64,000 nucleotides of DNA from Dyella sp. S184 (lineage in GTDB: Bacteria; Pseudomonadota; Gammaproteobacteria; Xanthomonadales; Rhodanobacteraceae): contig NZ_LMUE01000012.1 of NCBI RefSeq assembly GCF_009766065.1, forward strand, positions 310,001 to 374,000, read 5' to 3'. The notes beneath the pieces were generated by a model. The model worked only from the letters and a program-made list of their open reading frames with translations. It was not told where the DNA came from and made no database searches. The stretch's first letter is position 1, and every line of letters starts with the position of its first letter. The translations under genes were made by a program, and so were the position numbers. Positions 1 through 8,551 of this stretch are shown in pieces.

Positions 1-1277
1 CGCCAGAAGGCCGCCAGATCGTCGAACGTGCGCGTGTACTCGTTGCCGGCCAGATACTGGCGATAGCACGAGAAGCAGGTCTCCAGCGGGTCACGCCGGC
101 ACGCGATGATGCGCGCCCCCGGCAGCATGGCGCGGATCGCGCCGATGTACATCCAGTTGTTCGGTAGCTTGTCGGTGAAGACAGGACGCTGCCGACGCCA
201 GTGCGCGGTGCGCTCCAGATAGCGCCGTCCCAAGCGCTCCCAGTCAGCTGGCTGCATCGCGTGCACCCATTGCGGAAACGGTTGGCCGCGGCGACGCGAT
301 TCCTCGCCCAGCACCTGTGGCAGGTCAGGCAGTTCGCCGGCACCCTCGACCGAGCTATGCGAGGCGAGGATCTGTTCGACCAGGGTCGAACCGGATCGCG
401 GCAGGCTGACGATGAAGACGACTTCCTTGCCAAGCGCTTCCGCAGCGGCTGCAAGCGGCGGCAGGAAAGCCTGGTTGGCCGCCGAGATTCCCTTGGAAAA
501 GGCGTTTGCATCCCACTGCTGCCGGCGCCTGGCGATGGCGTTGGCCTGGGCGAGTGCAGCCAGTGATTCATCCAGGCGACCGTTATCGTCCAGTGCCTTG
601 GCCAGCGCGAAACCCATCGCGATCAGGTCGTTTTCGCTGGCCCGCGGCTGTTGCATCGCCGCTTGCATGTGCGCGATGTCGTCATCGTTGAAGCGGGTGG
701 TCCTGAGGTCGGCTAGCCCCCACCAGGCCTGGCCAGCCCAGGGCTGTTCCACGAGTACTTTGCGGTATTCCATCGTGGCTTCCACGGTCTGGCCGCGGGT
801 ACGTAGCATGTCAGCCAGCAGGGCGCGTGCGTCCACATGATCGGGCGCCAGCGCAACGGCGCGCTGCAAGGCAATCACGGCCTCGTCGTTGCGTACGCAG
901 CGGGTCAGCATGACACCGAGGTTGTACCAGGCGATGGCCAGGCCGGGTTTCAGTTCGCAGCAGCGACGCAGTGCGGCAATCGCGGCATCGAATGCTCCTG
1001 CATTGCCCAGCAAGGTACCGAGAGTGTTGTGGTAAAGCGCGTCCTGCGGGCGTTGCGCCAAGGCCTGTTGCATCGTGCTTACGGCCTGTTGGGAACGACC
1101 GCGCAGACTGTGGATGCCGGCCTGCATCCGCAGGACTTCAGGGTGCTGCGGATCTGATGCGGAAGCGCTGGCCAGGTGGCTTTCGGCCACATCCACCCGG
1201 CCCGCTTCGAGTGCTTCGCCGGCGACCATGATGTGCATGCGGGTGTCGGGGCTCAATCCATGCAGGCGAGGAGTCAT
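1..1277 (-). CDS. TPR-containing sulfotransferase (partial, runs off the window)
   Basis: The first 425 codons of a two-part protein are visible; the C-terminus lies beyond the window. The N-terminal ~230 residues are tetratricopeptide-like helical repeats (for example PQHPEVLRMQAGIHSLRG and a repeat containing AWYNLGVML). The following sulfotransferase domain opens with a 5'-phosphosulfate-binding loop, VSLPRSGSTLVEQILASH, and continues with the ARIIACRRDPLETCFSCY segment typical of sulfotransferase family 3. Such enzymes move sulfate from PAPS to a protein or small-molecule acceptor; the acceptor cannot be told from sequence. The ATG start gives a complete TPR region. It diverges from another TPR protein with a hydroxylase domain, which suggests but does not prove a shared modification role. 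Confidence 0.88.
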   Translation of the reverse strand, partial: MTPRLHGLSPDTRMHIMVAGEALEAGRVDVAESHLASASASDPQHPEVLRMQAGIHSLRGRSQQAVSTMQQALAQRPQDALYHNTLGTLLGNAGAFDAAIAALRRCCELKPGLAIAWYNLGVMLTRCVRNDEAVIALQRAVALAPDHVDARALLADMLRTRGQTVEATMEYRKVLVEQPWAGQAWWGLADLRTTRFNDDDIAHMQAAMQQPRASENDLIAMGFALAKALDDNGRLDESLAALAQANAIARRRQQWDANAFSKGISAANQAFLPPLAAAAEALGKEVVFIVSLPRSGSTLVEQILASHSSVEGAGELPDLPQVLGEESRRRGQPFPQWVHAMQPADWERLGRRYLERTAHWRRQRPVFTDKLPNNWMYIGAIRAMLPGARIIACRRDPLETCFSCYRQYLAGNEYTRTFDDLAAFW

Positions 1278-1466
1278 GTCTGCTCTTTTGGCATCAGGTG
1301 AATGGCGGCGTGCAACTTGCTGTATCTGATCTAACGCGGCGCGATGCAAGCCATGTTTCAAAACGACGCCTTGCCAGCCAAGGCAATCGAATGCGTCACC
1401 GCGTATTATGCCGGTTAGTTCAGCCTGCTGCGGCGTTGTATTGGGGCTCCCGCAGCCCATCCGGTA

Positions 1467-2801
1467 GTGAAGCCAGCAATGAAGAATGAGTCAGACCCGC
1501 GCTCTGCGGATTATCGTGAACAGGCCCGCGCAGGCTTGCGCCAGGGCGACTTGGCGCTTGCCGAGCAAGCCTATTCGGATTTGCTCGAGACCGATCCCGA
1601 CGATCTCGAGGCGCTGCGGCAATTGGCCAACATCCAGCTTGCCCGCGGCGCGGCGAACCGGGCCGTCGAGCTGCTTGTTATCGCAGATCGTGCGCATCCC
1701 GGCGATGCCGTGACGCTGCATCAGTTGGGTGTGGCGCGGATGACGAGTGGCGATTTTCGGGGTGCGGTCGCCGATTTGCGGCGCGGGCTCGAGATTGCGC
1801 CGAACATGTTCGTGGCGCGCTTGCGCCTGGGAATGTTGCTGGATCAATTGGGAGAGAAGTACGAGGCCCTGGCCACCTCTTTCATGGCGATCAATGCGGC
1901 GCAGGCGCATGGGCGCTGGCTCAGTGACGAGACGACGGCGCCGGAATATCGGGATGCCGTGAAGAGTGCCATGCAATATGTCAATGTCGGCAGGCATGAT
2001 CTTTTTGATGCCGTGCTTGAACCGCTGCGGCAGCGTTACGGAAAGTCCGAACTCGTGCGGGTGGAACGATGCATTGCCATCTACCTGGGCGAGCAAGAGG
2101 CCAACTTGCCTGATTCACGGCAGCAGCCCAAGTTTCTGTATTTCCCGGGTGTGCCGAGTCAGCCGTATTACCCGCGCGAGCGATTCCCGTGGCTGGCCGA
2201 GCTGGAGGCCAATACCGCGGTGATCCGCGAGGAGCTGCGCAGCGTACTTTCGCAGCCCCAGGACCTCGAATCATTCCTGCAGACGGATTCGCCACAGGAT
2301 ACGGCCGATCTGCTGCGATCCTCCGGTGCCCGGCAAGCTGCCTGGGATGCCTACTTTTTCCACCGGCATGGCGAGCGCTACGACGCACATGCCGCGCGTT
2401 GCCCGCAAACCGCGGCAATCCTCGATGCGCTTCCGCTTGCGCACGTCCGCGAGCATTCGCCGGAAACACTGTATTCGGTGCTGCAGCCTGGCACGCATAT
2501 CCTCCCGCATCGCGGCGTCACCAATACCCGGCTGGTCACGCATCTGCCGCTTATCGTGCCGTCCGATTGCGCCCTGCGTGTCGGTGGGGAAATCCATGAA
2601 TGGCAAGAAGGTCGCTGCGTCACCTTCGATGACACCTACGAACACGAGGCATGGAACAACAGCGCCGAGACCCGGGTGGTGTTGATCCTCGACAGCTGGA
2701 ATCCGGATCTCAGCGAGGCCGAGCGGGCAGCGGTGGCCGATCTGGTCGGGGTGATCGGCGATTTCAATCGGGCCAGCGACGTAGTCACCCCGAAGGGCTG
2801 A
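1467..2801 (+). CDS. TPR / aspartyl-asparaginyl beta-hydroxylase-like 2OG dioxygenase
   Basis: This 444-residue protein has TPR-like repeats over residues ~15-130 and a C-terminal domain resembling the aspartyl/asparaginyl beta-hydroxylase family, an Fe(II)/2-oxoglutarate-dependent fold. The C-terminal half shows LQPGTHILPHRGVTNTRL, then GGEIHEWQEGRCVTFDDTYEHEAWN; the histidines of PHRG and YEHEAWN match the expected metal ligands, and R in ETRVVL the 2-oxoglutarate contact. No signal peptide is visible, so it is probably cytoplasmic. The start may be GTG (chosen) or an ATG four codons in. Neither has a strong ribosome binding site. It diverges from the TPR sulfotransferase and ends just before a strong bidirectional terminator. 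The substrate is unknown. Confidence 0.85.
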   Translation: MKPAMKNESDPRSADYREQARAGLRQGDLALAEQAYSDLLETDPDDLEALRQLANIQLARGAANRAVELLVIADRAHPGDAVTLHQLGVARMTSGDFRGAVADLRRGLEIAPNMFVARLRLGMLLDQLGEKYEALATSFMAINAAQAHGRWLSDETTAPEYRDAVKSAMQYVNVGRHDLFDAVLEPLRQRYGKSELVRVERCIAIYLGEQEANLPDSRQQPKFLYFPGVPSQPYYPRERFPWLAELEANTAVIREELRSVLSQPQDLESFLQTDSPQDTADLLRSSGARQAAWDAYFFHRHGERYDAHAARCPQTAAILDALPLAHVREHSPETLYSVLQPGTHILPHRGVTNTRLVTHLPLIVPSDCALRVGGEIHEWQEGRCVTFDDTYEHEAWNNSAETRVVLILDSWNPDLSEAERAAVADLVGVIGDFNRASDVVTPKG

Positions 2802-2819
2802 GTCTCGATCGTCAATGGC

Positions 2820-2855
2820 TGAACAAAAACGCCCCTGTTGGGGCGTTTTTGTTCA
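2820..2855. terminator. Bidirectional intrinsic terminator between convergent genes
   Basis: A perfect 16-bp stem with a 4-nt TGTT loop: a GC core (CGCCCC/GGGGCG) flanked by A5 on the left and T5 on the right, so it can terminate transcription from both sides. It lies between the hydroxylase-like gene and the glutaredoxin fusion, which converge here. Confidence 0.92.
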
Positions 2856-2894
2856 AGGCTGTTGCATCGCCGGTCGGGTAGCAGCCGGTCTGGC

Positions 2895-3818
2895 TCAGTA
2901 GCGCGGCACGCTTGAGTCGATTTCGGCAGCCCATGCATCCATGCCACCTTCCACGTTGTGCACGTTGCTGAAGCCGTGCGTGGCGAAGCGCTCGGCCATG
3001 CCGCGGCTGGAGATGCCGTGGTGGCAGATGAAGGCCAGCGCTGTGTCTTTCGGCAGTGCGGCGAGGCTTTCGTAGCCTTCGTCCTCCAGCACCCGTGCCT
3101 GCGCCAACGGTGCGGCCTGGGCGCGGCCCGCGGCCGGGCGCACGTCGATCAGCGTGATGTCGTTCGCGGCCAGGCGCGCCTTGAGCTGCTGCACGCTGAG
3201 CGAGCCGATCTCCTGCGCGCCGGGAAACTTCAGGCTGAGACCTTCGCCCTGCACGGTAGAAACCCAGTCGATCACGATGCCCTTGGCACGCTGGGCACTG
3301 GCCGGATCGAAGTGAACTTCCAGGCCATTGGCGTGGGCGACGATGTCATGCTCGCCGGCCGGGGCGAGCTGGAAGCCGGCGCTGTGGTCGGGACCAATCT
3401 CCAGATGCAGCGCCACGCCATGCGCGTTGGCGGTGCCCTGGCGGATCGCCTCGGCGGCGGCGTCGGTGATGGTGATCTGCGGCGGGGTGCGATCCGGTGC
3501 GGCCACGCCGAACAGGGCATGCAGTTCACCGTTGCCGTACATCTGGCGGATGATGTCGGCGCCACCGACCAGTTCGCCTTCCACGTACAACTGCGGGATC
3601 GTCGGCCAGTCGCCGTAGGCCTTGATGCCTTCGCGGATTTCCGGGTCCTCCAGCACGTTGACCGTGTAGTAGTCCGGCAGCAGTTCGTTCAGCGTGTTGG
3701 TGGCGGCGGAGGAGAAGCCGCACATCGGCTGCTGGCGGTCGCCCTTCATGAACAGCACCACGCGGTGGTCCTTGAGCAGGGTTTCGATACGCTCGCGGGT
3801 AGTGTTGTCGAGGGACAT
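2895..3818 (-). CDS. grxD: Monothiol glutaredoxin / A-type-like / rhodanese three-domain fusion
   Basis: 307 residues with three domains. Residues 1-105 are a Grx4-type monothiol glutaredoxin with the CGFS motif at 33-36 and the WPTIPQLYVEGELVGGADI segment, a family that carries [2Fe-2S] clusters. Residues ~110-198 resemble the HesB/IscA A-type carrier fold (start ITITDAAAEAIRQ, end GLSLKFPGA), but contain no cysteine, so this part cannot bind a cluster in the usual way. Residues ~205-307 are a rhodanese domain with the active-site loop ICHHGISSRGM (Cys265) and a typical HNVEGGMDAWA ending. Single-domain Grx4 is about 110 residues, so this is a fusion; I recall similar fusions in Xanthomonadales. 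A role in iron-sulfur trafficking or sulfur transfer is inferred. Confidence 0.9.
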   Translation of the reverse strand: MSLDNTTRERIETLLKDHRVVLFMKGDRQQPMCGFSSAATNTLNELLPDYYTVNVLEDPEIREGIKAYGDWPTIPQLYVEGELVGGADIIRQMYGNGELHALFGVAAPDRTPPQITITDAAAEAIRQGTANAHGVALHLEIGPDHSAGFQLAPAGEHDIVAHANGLEVHFDPASAQRAKGIVIDWVSTVQGEGLSLKFPGAQEIGSLSVQQLKARLAANDITLIDVRPAAGRAQAAPLAQARVLEDEGYESLAALPKDTALAFICHHGISSRGMAERFATHGFSNVHNVEGGMDAWAAEIDSSVPRY

Positions 3819-3897
3819 GCAGGAACTCCGGTAAATGAAGGTAATGATACGCCGCCTGATATGCGGTGATCTCGCCGGCCTTCAAGGTATGCGTGGT

Positions 3898-4755
3898 TCA
3901 GGCGGCTCGATGCAGCTCATTCAGGTCGCGCCGACAGACGCCCAGCGGCGCCAGGGCGAGTGCGGCAGCCGGTGAGGGCCATACCAGCTCGCGGCTGGCC
4001 CGGCCCAGGGCGGCGGGCTGTTCGCTCCAATGGAGCAGTTCCATCGCGCCGGTGTGGTCCTCGATCAGGGCGGTGCAGTGCTCGACCCAGTCGCCGTCGT
4101 TGAGGTAGAGCACCCCATTCAACTCGCGCACGTGGCCGAAATGGATGTGTCCGCAGATATGGCCGTCGAAGCCGCGCTCGCGGGCGTCATCAACCACCCG
4201 TTCCTCGTAGGCGCAGATATAGGCCAGCGCCTTGCCGATATGCGATTTGACGATGATCGACAGCGGCAGGTAAGGCAGTTCCAGTCGTTGCCGCATCACG
4301 TGCAACCGGCGGTTGCTCCAGCAGATCAGGCGGTGCATGGCCTCACCGAAGTGCTGCATCCAGCCGCGGCCGATCTGCTCGGGATCGAACTCGTCGCCGT
4401 GGCTGACCCGATAGCGCCGACCGTCCGCGCCGACATGCACGGCATCCAGTTCGATCCGTACGCCACCGAATTCCTGCCCGTGCAGGCCACGCATCGGCGC
4501 ATCGTGGTTGCCGGGGATATAGATCACCTCGACCCCGCGTTGTGCCAGGTCGAGTATTTCGGCGATCACGGCGGTGTGCTCGGTCGGCCACCAGGGTCGT
4601 CGGGCCAGTGCCTCCAGGTCGATGATGTCGCCAACCAGATAGAGCTTTTCACAGCGCAGCTTGCGCAGGAAGTCGAGCAGGTAGCCGGCCTTGCAGTCGG
4701 GCGTACCCAGGTGCACATCGGAGATGAAGGCACTGCGGCAGCGAAGGGTCGTCAT
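3898..4755 (-). CDS. UDP-2,3-diacylglucosamine diphosphatase-like metallophosphoesterase
   Basis: A calcineurin-like phosphoesterase of 285 residues carrying all the dimetal motifs: SDVHLG (12-17), VGDIID (41-46), GNHD (82-85), SHGDEFD (118-124) and CGHIHFG (201-207). The spacing and the DVHLGT...C pattern resemble the LpxH/LpxH2 group, which cleaves UDP-2,3-diacylglucosamine to lipid X in lipid A synthesis; other substrates are possible because the family is broad. E. coli LpxH is ~240 residues, so this is somewhat long, with an extra Ala-rich C-terminal tail. The protein is soluble with no signal peptide. It is followed upstream by an SGNH hydrolase gene on the same strand. Confidence 0.82.
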   Translation of the reverse strand: MTTLRCRSAFISDVHLGTPDCKAGYLLDFLRKLRCEKLYLVGDIIDLEALARRPWWPTEHTAVIAEILDLAQRGVEVIYIPGNHDAPMRGLHGQEFGGVRIELDAVHVGADGRRYRVSHGDEFDPEQIGRGWMQHFGEAMHRLICWSNRRLHVMRQRLELPYLPLSIIVKSHIGKALAYICAYEERVVDDARERGFDGHICGHIHFGHVRELNGVLYLNDGDWVEHCTALIEDHTGAMELLHWSEQPAALGRASRELVWPSPAAALALAPLGVCRRDLNELHRAA

Positions 4756-4822
4756 GGCGCGTACTCCCGGTAGGATGCCGGGGCACCAGTCTGCCCACGC
4801 AAGGTCACCGTGCGATGGCGAA

Positions 4823-4836
4823 CAGGTTGCAACCTG
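4823..4836. promoter_or_regulatory. 14-bp perfect palindrome upstream of the phosphoesterase
   Basis: CAGGTTGCAACCTG is self-complementary and lies in the 102-bp gap between the SGNH hydrolase end and the phosphoesterase start. It could be an operator for a dimeric regulator. I found no matching promoter boxes, so this is a weak call. Confidence 0.3.
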
Positions 4837-4857
4837 ATTGCGGCGGAACGGAGCGGC

Positions 4858-5481
4858 TCAGCGTGACGCGCGCAGCGCGGCACGCGCCACTGGCAGGATC
4901 GCATCGACCCACAACGCATACTGCGCCGCCGAGGGATGCAGGCCATCGCTGGCGACGAGTACGGGATAGCGGCGCGAGATGCCGGTGATGTCCACGAAAT
5001 GCGCGCCGGCGCGTGCAGTCTCGTCGCGGGCGATCGCGTTGTAGACGTCCAGCTCGCGGGCAATTTGCGCGCGATCGCGACCCTGTTCATGCGCGAAGTG
5101 GGTGACACCCCAATCGGGAATCGATACCACCACCACCCGCGCGGCGCGGCCACCGGCCAGCGCAACCGCACGTGCCAGCAGGCTGGCGAACTGGGTACGG
5201 TATTCACCGGCCGGACGGCCACGATATTGGTTGTTGACGCCGATCTGCAGGCTGACCAGGTTGTACGGCGGCGCCAGTGGCGTCGCGTCCATGCCTAGCG
5301 CCAGCTCGTCGGTGGTCCAACCGGTGACAGCGATGATGCTGGGATCGTCAATCACCACCCCGGCCCGGCGCAGCCGCTGCACCAGCACGGCCGGCCAGCG
5401 CTGCTGCGCGGGCACTGCCTCGCCGATGGTGTAGGAATCACCGAGGGCGAGATAATGCAGAGGCGGAGTGACTGGCACCAT
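4858..5481 (-). CDS. SGNH/GDSL-type esterase (lysophospholipase-like)
   Basis: A 207-residue hydrolase with the SGNH blocks in order: LALGDSYTIG (nucleophile Ser16), IGVNNQY (Asn83/84, block III) and ASDGLHPS (Asp179 and His182, block V). Block II glycine is in TGWTTDEL. Such enzymes cleave esters or thioesters of lipids or carbohydrates; the substrate is not predictable. The first residues (MVPVTPPLHYLALGDS) leave no room for a signal peptide, so it is likely cytoplasmic. The length is typical for a minimal SGNH hydrolase. It lies 12 nt after the end of the aminotransferase gene on the same strand, so the two may be co-transcribed. Confidence 0.87.
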   Translation of the reverse strand: MVPVTPPLHYLALGDSYTIGEAVPAQQRWPAVLVQRLRRAGVVIDDPSIIAVTGWTTDELALGMDATPLAPPYNLVSLQIGVNNQYRGRPAGEYRTQFASLLARAVALAGGRAARVVVVSIPDWGVTHFAHEQGRDRAQIARELDVYNAIARDETARAGAHFVDITGISRRYPVLVASDGLHPSAAQYALWVDAILPVARAALRASR

Positions 5482-5493
5482 GGGTGGGTGAGT

Positions 5494-6750
5494 TCAGGCT
5501 ACTGCGGCGGCAGAGCGTGGCGACTGCTCCCGTGCCATCCGCGCCAGCACCCGTTCGATCCGCACGAACACTTCGCGCAACTGCGCCGGAGGTGGCAGCA
5601 GGGTCAGCCGGAAGTGCCGGCTGCGTGGCACGTTGAAGCTGCTGCCGGGTACCACCAGTACCGATTCCTCCTCCAGCAGACGCAGGGCGAAAGCCTCGTC
5701 GTCGAAGCTGGCGAAGCGGTCGGCGCGCACCTGCGGGAACGCATACAGGGCACCATCCGGGACAACCAGTTCCAGGTATTCGCTGGCGGCGACAGCCTGC
5801 AGCACGACCCGGCGCGCCTCATGCAGGCGGCCACCGGGCGCGGTCAAGGCGCCGATCGTCGGGGTGTCCTGCAGGGCCGGCAGCACCGCCCATTGCGCGG
5901 TGACGTTGGCGCACAAGCGCAATGCGGCGAGCAGCTGTAGCGCATCGCGGTAGGCGGCACTGCGTGACGGATCGCCGGACAGGCTCATCCAGCCGACCCG
6001 GTAGCCGCAGGCACGATGCACCTTGGACAGGCCGCCGAAGCTGAGGCAGGGCAGTTCGCCGGCGACCTCGGCCAGCGGCTGGAAGCTCGCGCCGTCGTAC
6101 AGGATCTCGTCGTAGATCTCATCGCTGAGCAGCAGCAGCCGGTGTCGCGCGGCAATCGCCACCAGCCGCTGCAGCAGCGCGCGCGGATACACCGCGCCGG
6201 TGGGGTTGTTCGGATTGATCAGCACCAGGGCGCGCGTACGCGGGGTGACCAGCGCCTCGATCTCGTCCGGATCAGGCAGGTGGCCATGGCTGGCGAGGCA
6301 GTGGTAATAGCGCGGCTGGCCGCCATTGAGGATGGTCGCCGCGCTCCAAAGTGGATAGTCCGGGCTCGGCAGCAGCACTTCGTCGCCGGGCTGCAGCAAG
6401 GCGCGCAGGCTGAGGTCGATCAGTTCGCTGACGCCGTTGCCGATGAAGATGCGTTCGGGTTCGACGCCGTGCGCGCCGCGGGAACGCTGCTGCGCGGCGA
6501 TCGCCTCGCGGGCGAGTTCCAGCCCCTGCTCGTGTCCGTAGGCCTCGCTCTCGTGCAGGTGGCTGGCGATCGCCTCGCGCAGATGCGCCGGCGCTTCGAA
6601 GCCGTAGCGGCCGGGGTTGCCGATGTTGAGCTTGATGATGTCGAGGCCGGCAGCCTCCAGCTCGCGGGCGCGCCGGGTCAGCGCGCCACGGATTTCATAG
6701 CGCACGTCAGCGAGGTGCGCACTGGGTGTGATCGAAGCCAACGCCGGCAT
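5494..6750 (-). CDS. Class I/II PLP-dependent aminotransferase (alanine aminotransferase-like)
   Basis: 418 residues from the chosen ATG (MPALASITPSAH); the frame stays open further upstream but that part reads like non-coding sequence and an AAGG ribosome binding site precedes this ATG. Family signs: LNIGNP, NGVSELIDLSLRALLQPGDEVL, PSPDYPLW, LINPNNPTGAVY, LSDEIYDEI (Asp210) and the Schiff-base lysine in GLSKVHRACGYRVGW (Lys243). This pattern matches the AlaA/AlaC group that exchanges the amino group between alanine and 2-oxoglutarate, though related aromatic or branched-chain specificities cannot be excluded. It diverges from rsgA and is followed closely by an SGNH esterase gene. Confidence 0.85.
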   Translation of the reverse strand: MPALASITPSAHLADVRYEIRGALTRRARELEAAGLDIIKLNIGNPGRYGFEAPAHLREAIASHLHESEAYGHEQGLELAREAIAAQQRSRGAHGVEPERIFIGNGVSELIDLSLRALLQPGDEVLLPSPDYPLWSAATILNGGQPRYYHCLASHGHLPDPDEIEALVTPRTRALVLINPNNPTGAVYPRALLQRLVAIAARHRLLLLSDEIYDEILYDGASFQPLAEVAGELPCLSFGGLSKVHRACGYRVGWMSLSGDPSRSAAYRDALQLLAALRLCANVTAQWAVLPALQDTPTIGALTAPGGRLHEARRVVLQAVAASEYLELVVPDGALYAFPQVRADRFASFDDEAFALRLLEEESVLVVPGSSFNVPRSRHFRLTLLPPPAQLREVFVRIERVLARMAREQSPRSAAAVA

Positions 6751-6913
6751 CCTTGGTTGTCTGGGGGTCAGGAGCCGGCGCCACCGCCGGCAGGCCGATG
6801 CTAGCAGCGTGATGCAGTGCAGCGCGAGCGCCAGCCGGGGCGGATTCCGGTTCATCGGCGGGCAATCCCCGGGCAGGGCATAATTGCCAGACCGTGCAGA
6901 CCGACTTCCCCGA

Positions 6914-7969
6914 ATGAGCGATGCCGAAACGATCGAGCGCCTGCGACACATAGGCTGGCGTGGTGATGTGCTGCCCGCCGCCGGCCTGCGACTGGCCCGG
7001 GTAGTCGCGCAGCATCGCGCCGGCTACGAGTTGCACGACGGCGAAACCCTGTTCGGGGCGCAGCCGGACGGGCGTTTCCTCAAGCGCGGCATCGATCCGG
7101 CCGAGCGGCCGGTGGTCGGTGATTTCGTCGAAGTGGAAAGCGGCTCGCCGCCGCATATCGTCACCGTAGCGCCACGGCGCACGGTGTTGTCGCGCGCGGC
7201 GGCGGGCGAGCGTTACGAACGCCAGCTGATCGCCACCAATATCGATTACGTGCTTGTGCTGACCGGGCTGGATGGCGATTTCAATCCGGCACGGATCGAG
7301 CGTTACCTGTCGCTGACCGAGGATTCCGGCGCGCAGCCGGTGGTGTTGCTGAGCAAGCTCGATACGCGTGACGACGCGGCCGAGCAGATCGCAGCGCTGC
7401 GTGCACGGTTGCCGGCGGGCATCCCGATCCATCCGTTGAACGGCAAGGATCCGTCCAGCGTAGATCTGCTGGCGCAGTACCTGCAGCCGGGCGACAGTGC
7501 CGTGCTGGTCGGTTCTTCCGGTGCTGGCAAATCCACCTTGACCAACACTTTGCTTGGCACGGCCACGATGGCCACGGCCGAAGTACGCAGCCATGACAGC
7601 CGTGGCCGCCACACCACCACCCATCGTGCCTTGCTGCAGCTGCCCAGCGGCGGTTGCCTGATCGACACGCCCGGCATGCGCGAGCTGAAACTCACCGGTG
7701 AGGAAAACCTCGACTTGTTCGCCGACATCGAGGTACTGGCCGAGCAATGCCGTTTCGCCGACTGCGGCCACGGCAGCGAACCGGGTTGTGCGGTGCAGGT
7801 GGCGCTGGACAATGGTGAACTGGCTCCGGGGCGCTGGCGCAATTATCTCAAGCTGCACGATGAGCGCGAAGAGCAGGCGGCGACGCTGGAAGCGCGCCTG
7901 CGCCGGCAGCGCGGTGGTCGCCCCATCGAGCGGCCGCATGGGCACCGCGGGCAGCGCGAGCGGGACTGA
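6914..7969 (+). CDS. rsgA: Small ribosomal subunit biogenesis GTPase RsgA
   Basis: A circularly permuted GTPase of 351 residues that helps the late maturation of the 30S subunit. The G motifs appear in the permuted order: G4 as LLSKLD (145-150), G1 as GSSGAGKS (200-207) and G3 as DTPGM (251-255), with the RGRHTTTH switch segment between. The C-terminal zinc site is visible as Cys279, Cys284, His286 and Cys292 (CRFADCGHGSEPGC). An N-terminal OB-like region covers ~30-95. The ATG was preferred over an in-frame TTG ten codons upstream. A CATAAT box lies about 30 nt before the start. It diverges from the aminotransferase gene. Confidence 0.95.
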   Translation: MSDAETIERLRHIGWRGDVLPAAGLRLARVVAQHRAGYELHDGETLFGAQPDGRFLKRGIDPAERPVVGDFVEVESGSPPHIVTVAPRRTVLSRAAAGERYERQLIATNIDYVLVLTGLDGDFNPARIERYLSLTEDSGAQPVVLLSKLDTRDDAAEQIAALRARLPAGIPIHPLNGKDPSSVDLLAQYLQPGDSAVLVGSSGAGKSTLTNTLLGTATMATAEVRSHDSRGRHTTTHRALLQLPSGGCLIDTPGMRELKLTGEENLDLFADIEVLAEQCRFADCGHGSEPGCAVQVALDNGELAPGRWRNYLKLHDEREEQAATLEARLRRQRGGRPIERPHGHRGQRERD

Positions 7970-8062
7970 TTTCCGCTGCGGATGATCGACGGCGCCGGGG
8001 CCTGTGCACGGCGCGCTGCAAAGCATCTAGTATCGCGACATCGTTGCTGCGGGGGTGCAGGT

Positions 8063-8551
8063 ATGCGTCGGTTGTCATCGTCGCTCACGTTCTTCTACAA
8101 GCGGGTCTTTCCGGTGCTGTGGATCGGCTTTGTGCTGACCATCTTCGGCGTGCAGATCTGGGTAATGCAGCATGCCCGCGTGAACGCGCCATCGCCGCCA
8201 TTTTTTCCGCTGGTGCTGGTGCCGCTGTTCATGGTTGGCGTGATGTTGCTGCTCTACCGCAAGCTGCTGTATGACTTGCTGGACGAAGTCTGGCTGGACG
8301 GCGACGACCTGGTGGTGAAGAATCGCGGCGAGAAGATCCGCGTGGCGCTGCGCGACGTGATGAACGTCAATGCCACCACGATGACCAACCCGCGTCGTGT
8401 CACGCTGATGCTGCGGACGGATTCCCGTTTCGGGCGCAATCTCACCTTCATGCCGGCCAGCCCGCGCGGCTTCATGAGCGCGTTCCAGCCCGATCCGATC
8501 GCCACCGAATTGATCGGACGGGTGGATGCCCTGCGTGGAACCTCGCGATGA
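8063..8551 (+). CDS. Small two-helix membrane protein, function unknown
   Basis: 162 residues. Two hydrophobic segments near the N-terminus (~14-34, VLWIGFVLTIFGVQIWVM, and ~50-66, VLVPLFMVGVMLLLYR) are followed by a soluble domain of ~95 residues that resembles a small beta-rich PH-like domain (EVWLDGDDLVVKNRGEKIRVALRDV). The stop codon overlaps the start of the next gene by 4 nt, so it is translationally coupled to the QEGLA-type peptidase. I do not recognise the family. A membrane-anchored role linked to the downstream gene is only inferred from coupling. Confidence 0.7.
   Translation: MRRLSSSLTFFYKRVFPVLWIGFVLTIFGVQIWVMQHARVNAPSPPFFPLVLVPLFMVGVMLLLYRKLLYDLLDEVWLDGDDLVVKNRGEKIRVALRDVMNVNATTMTNPRRVTLMLRTDSRFGRNLTFMPASPRGFMSAFQPDPIATELIGRVDALRGTSR

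Noticed and set aside
5494-6951. N-terminal extension of the aminotransferase by 67 codons
   Set aside because: The extension has no family similarity and would overlap the rsgA promoter and start; the ATG at 6750 has a ribosome binding site.
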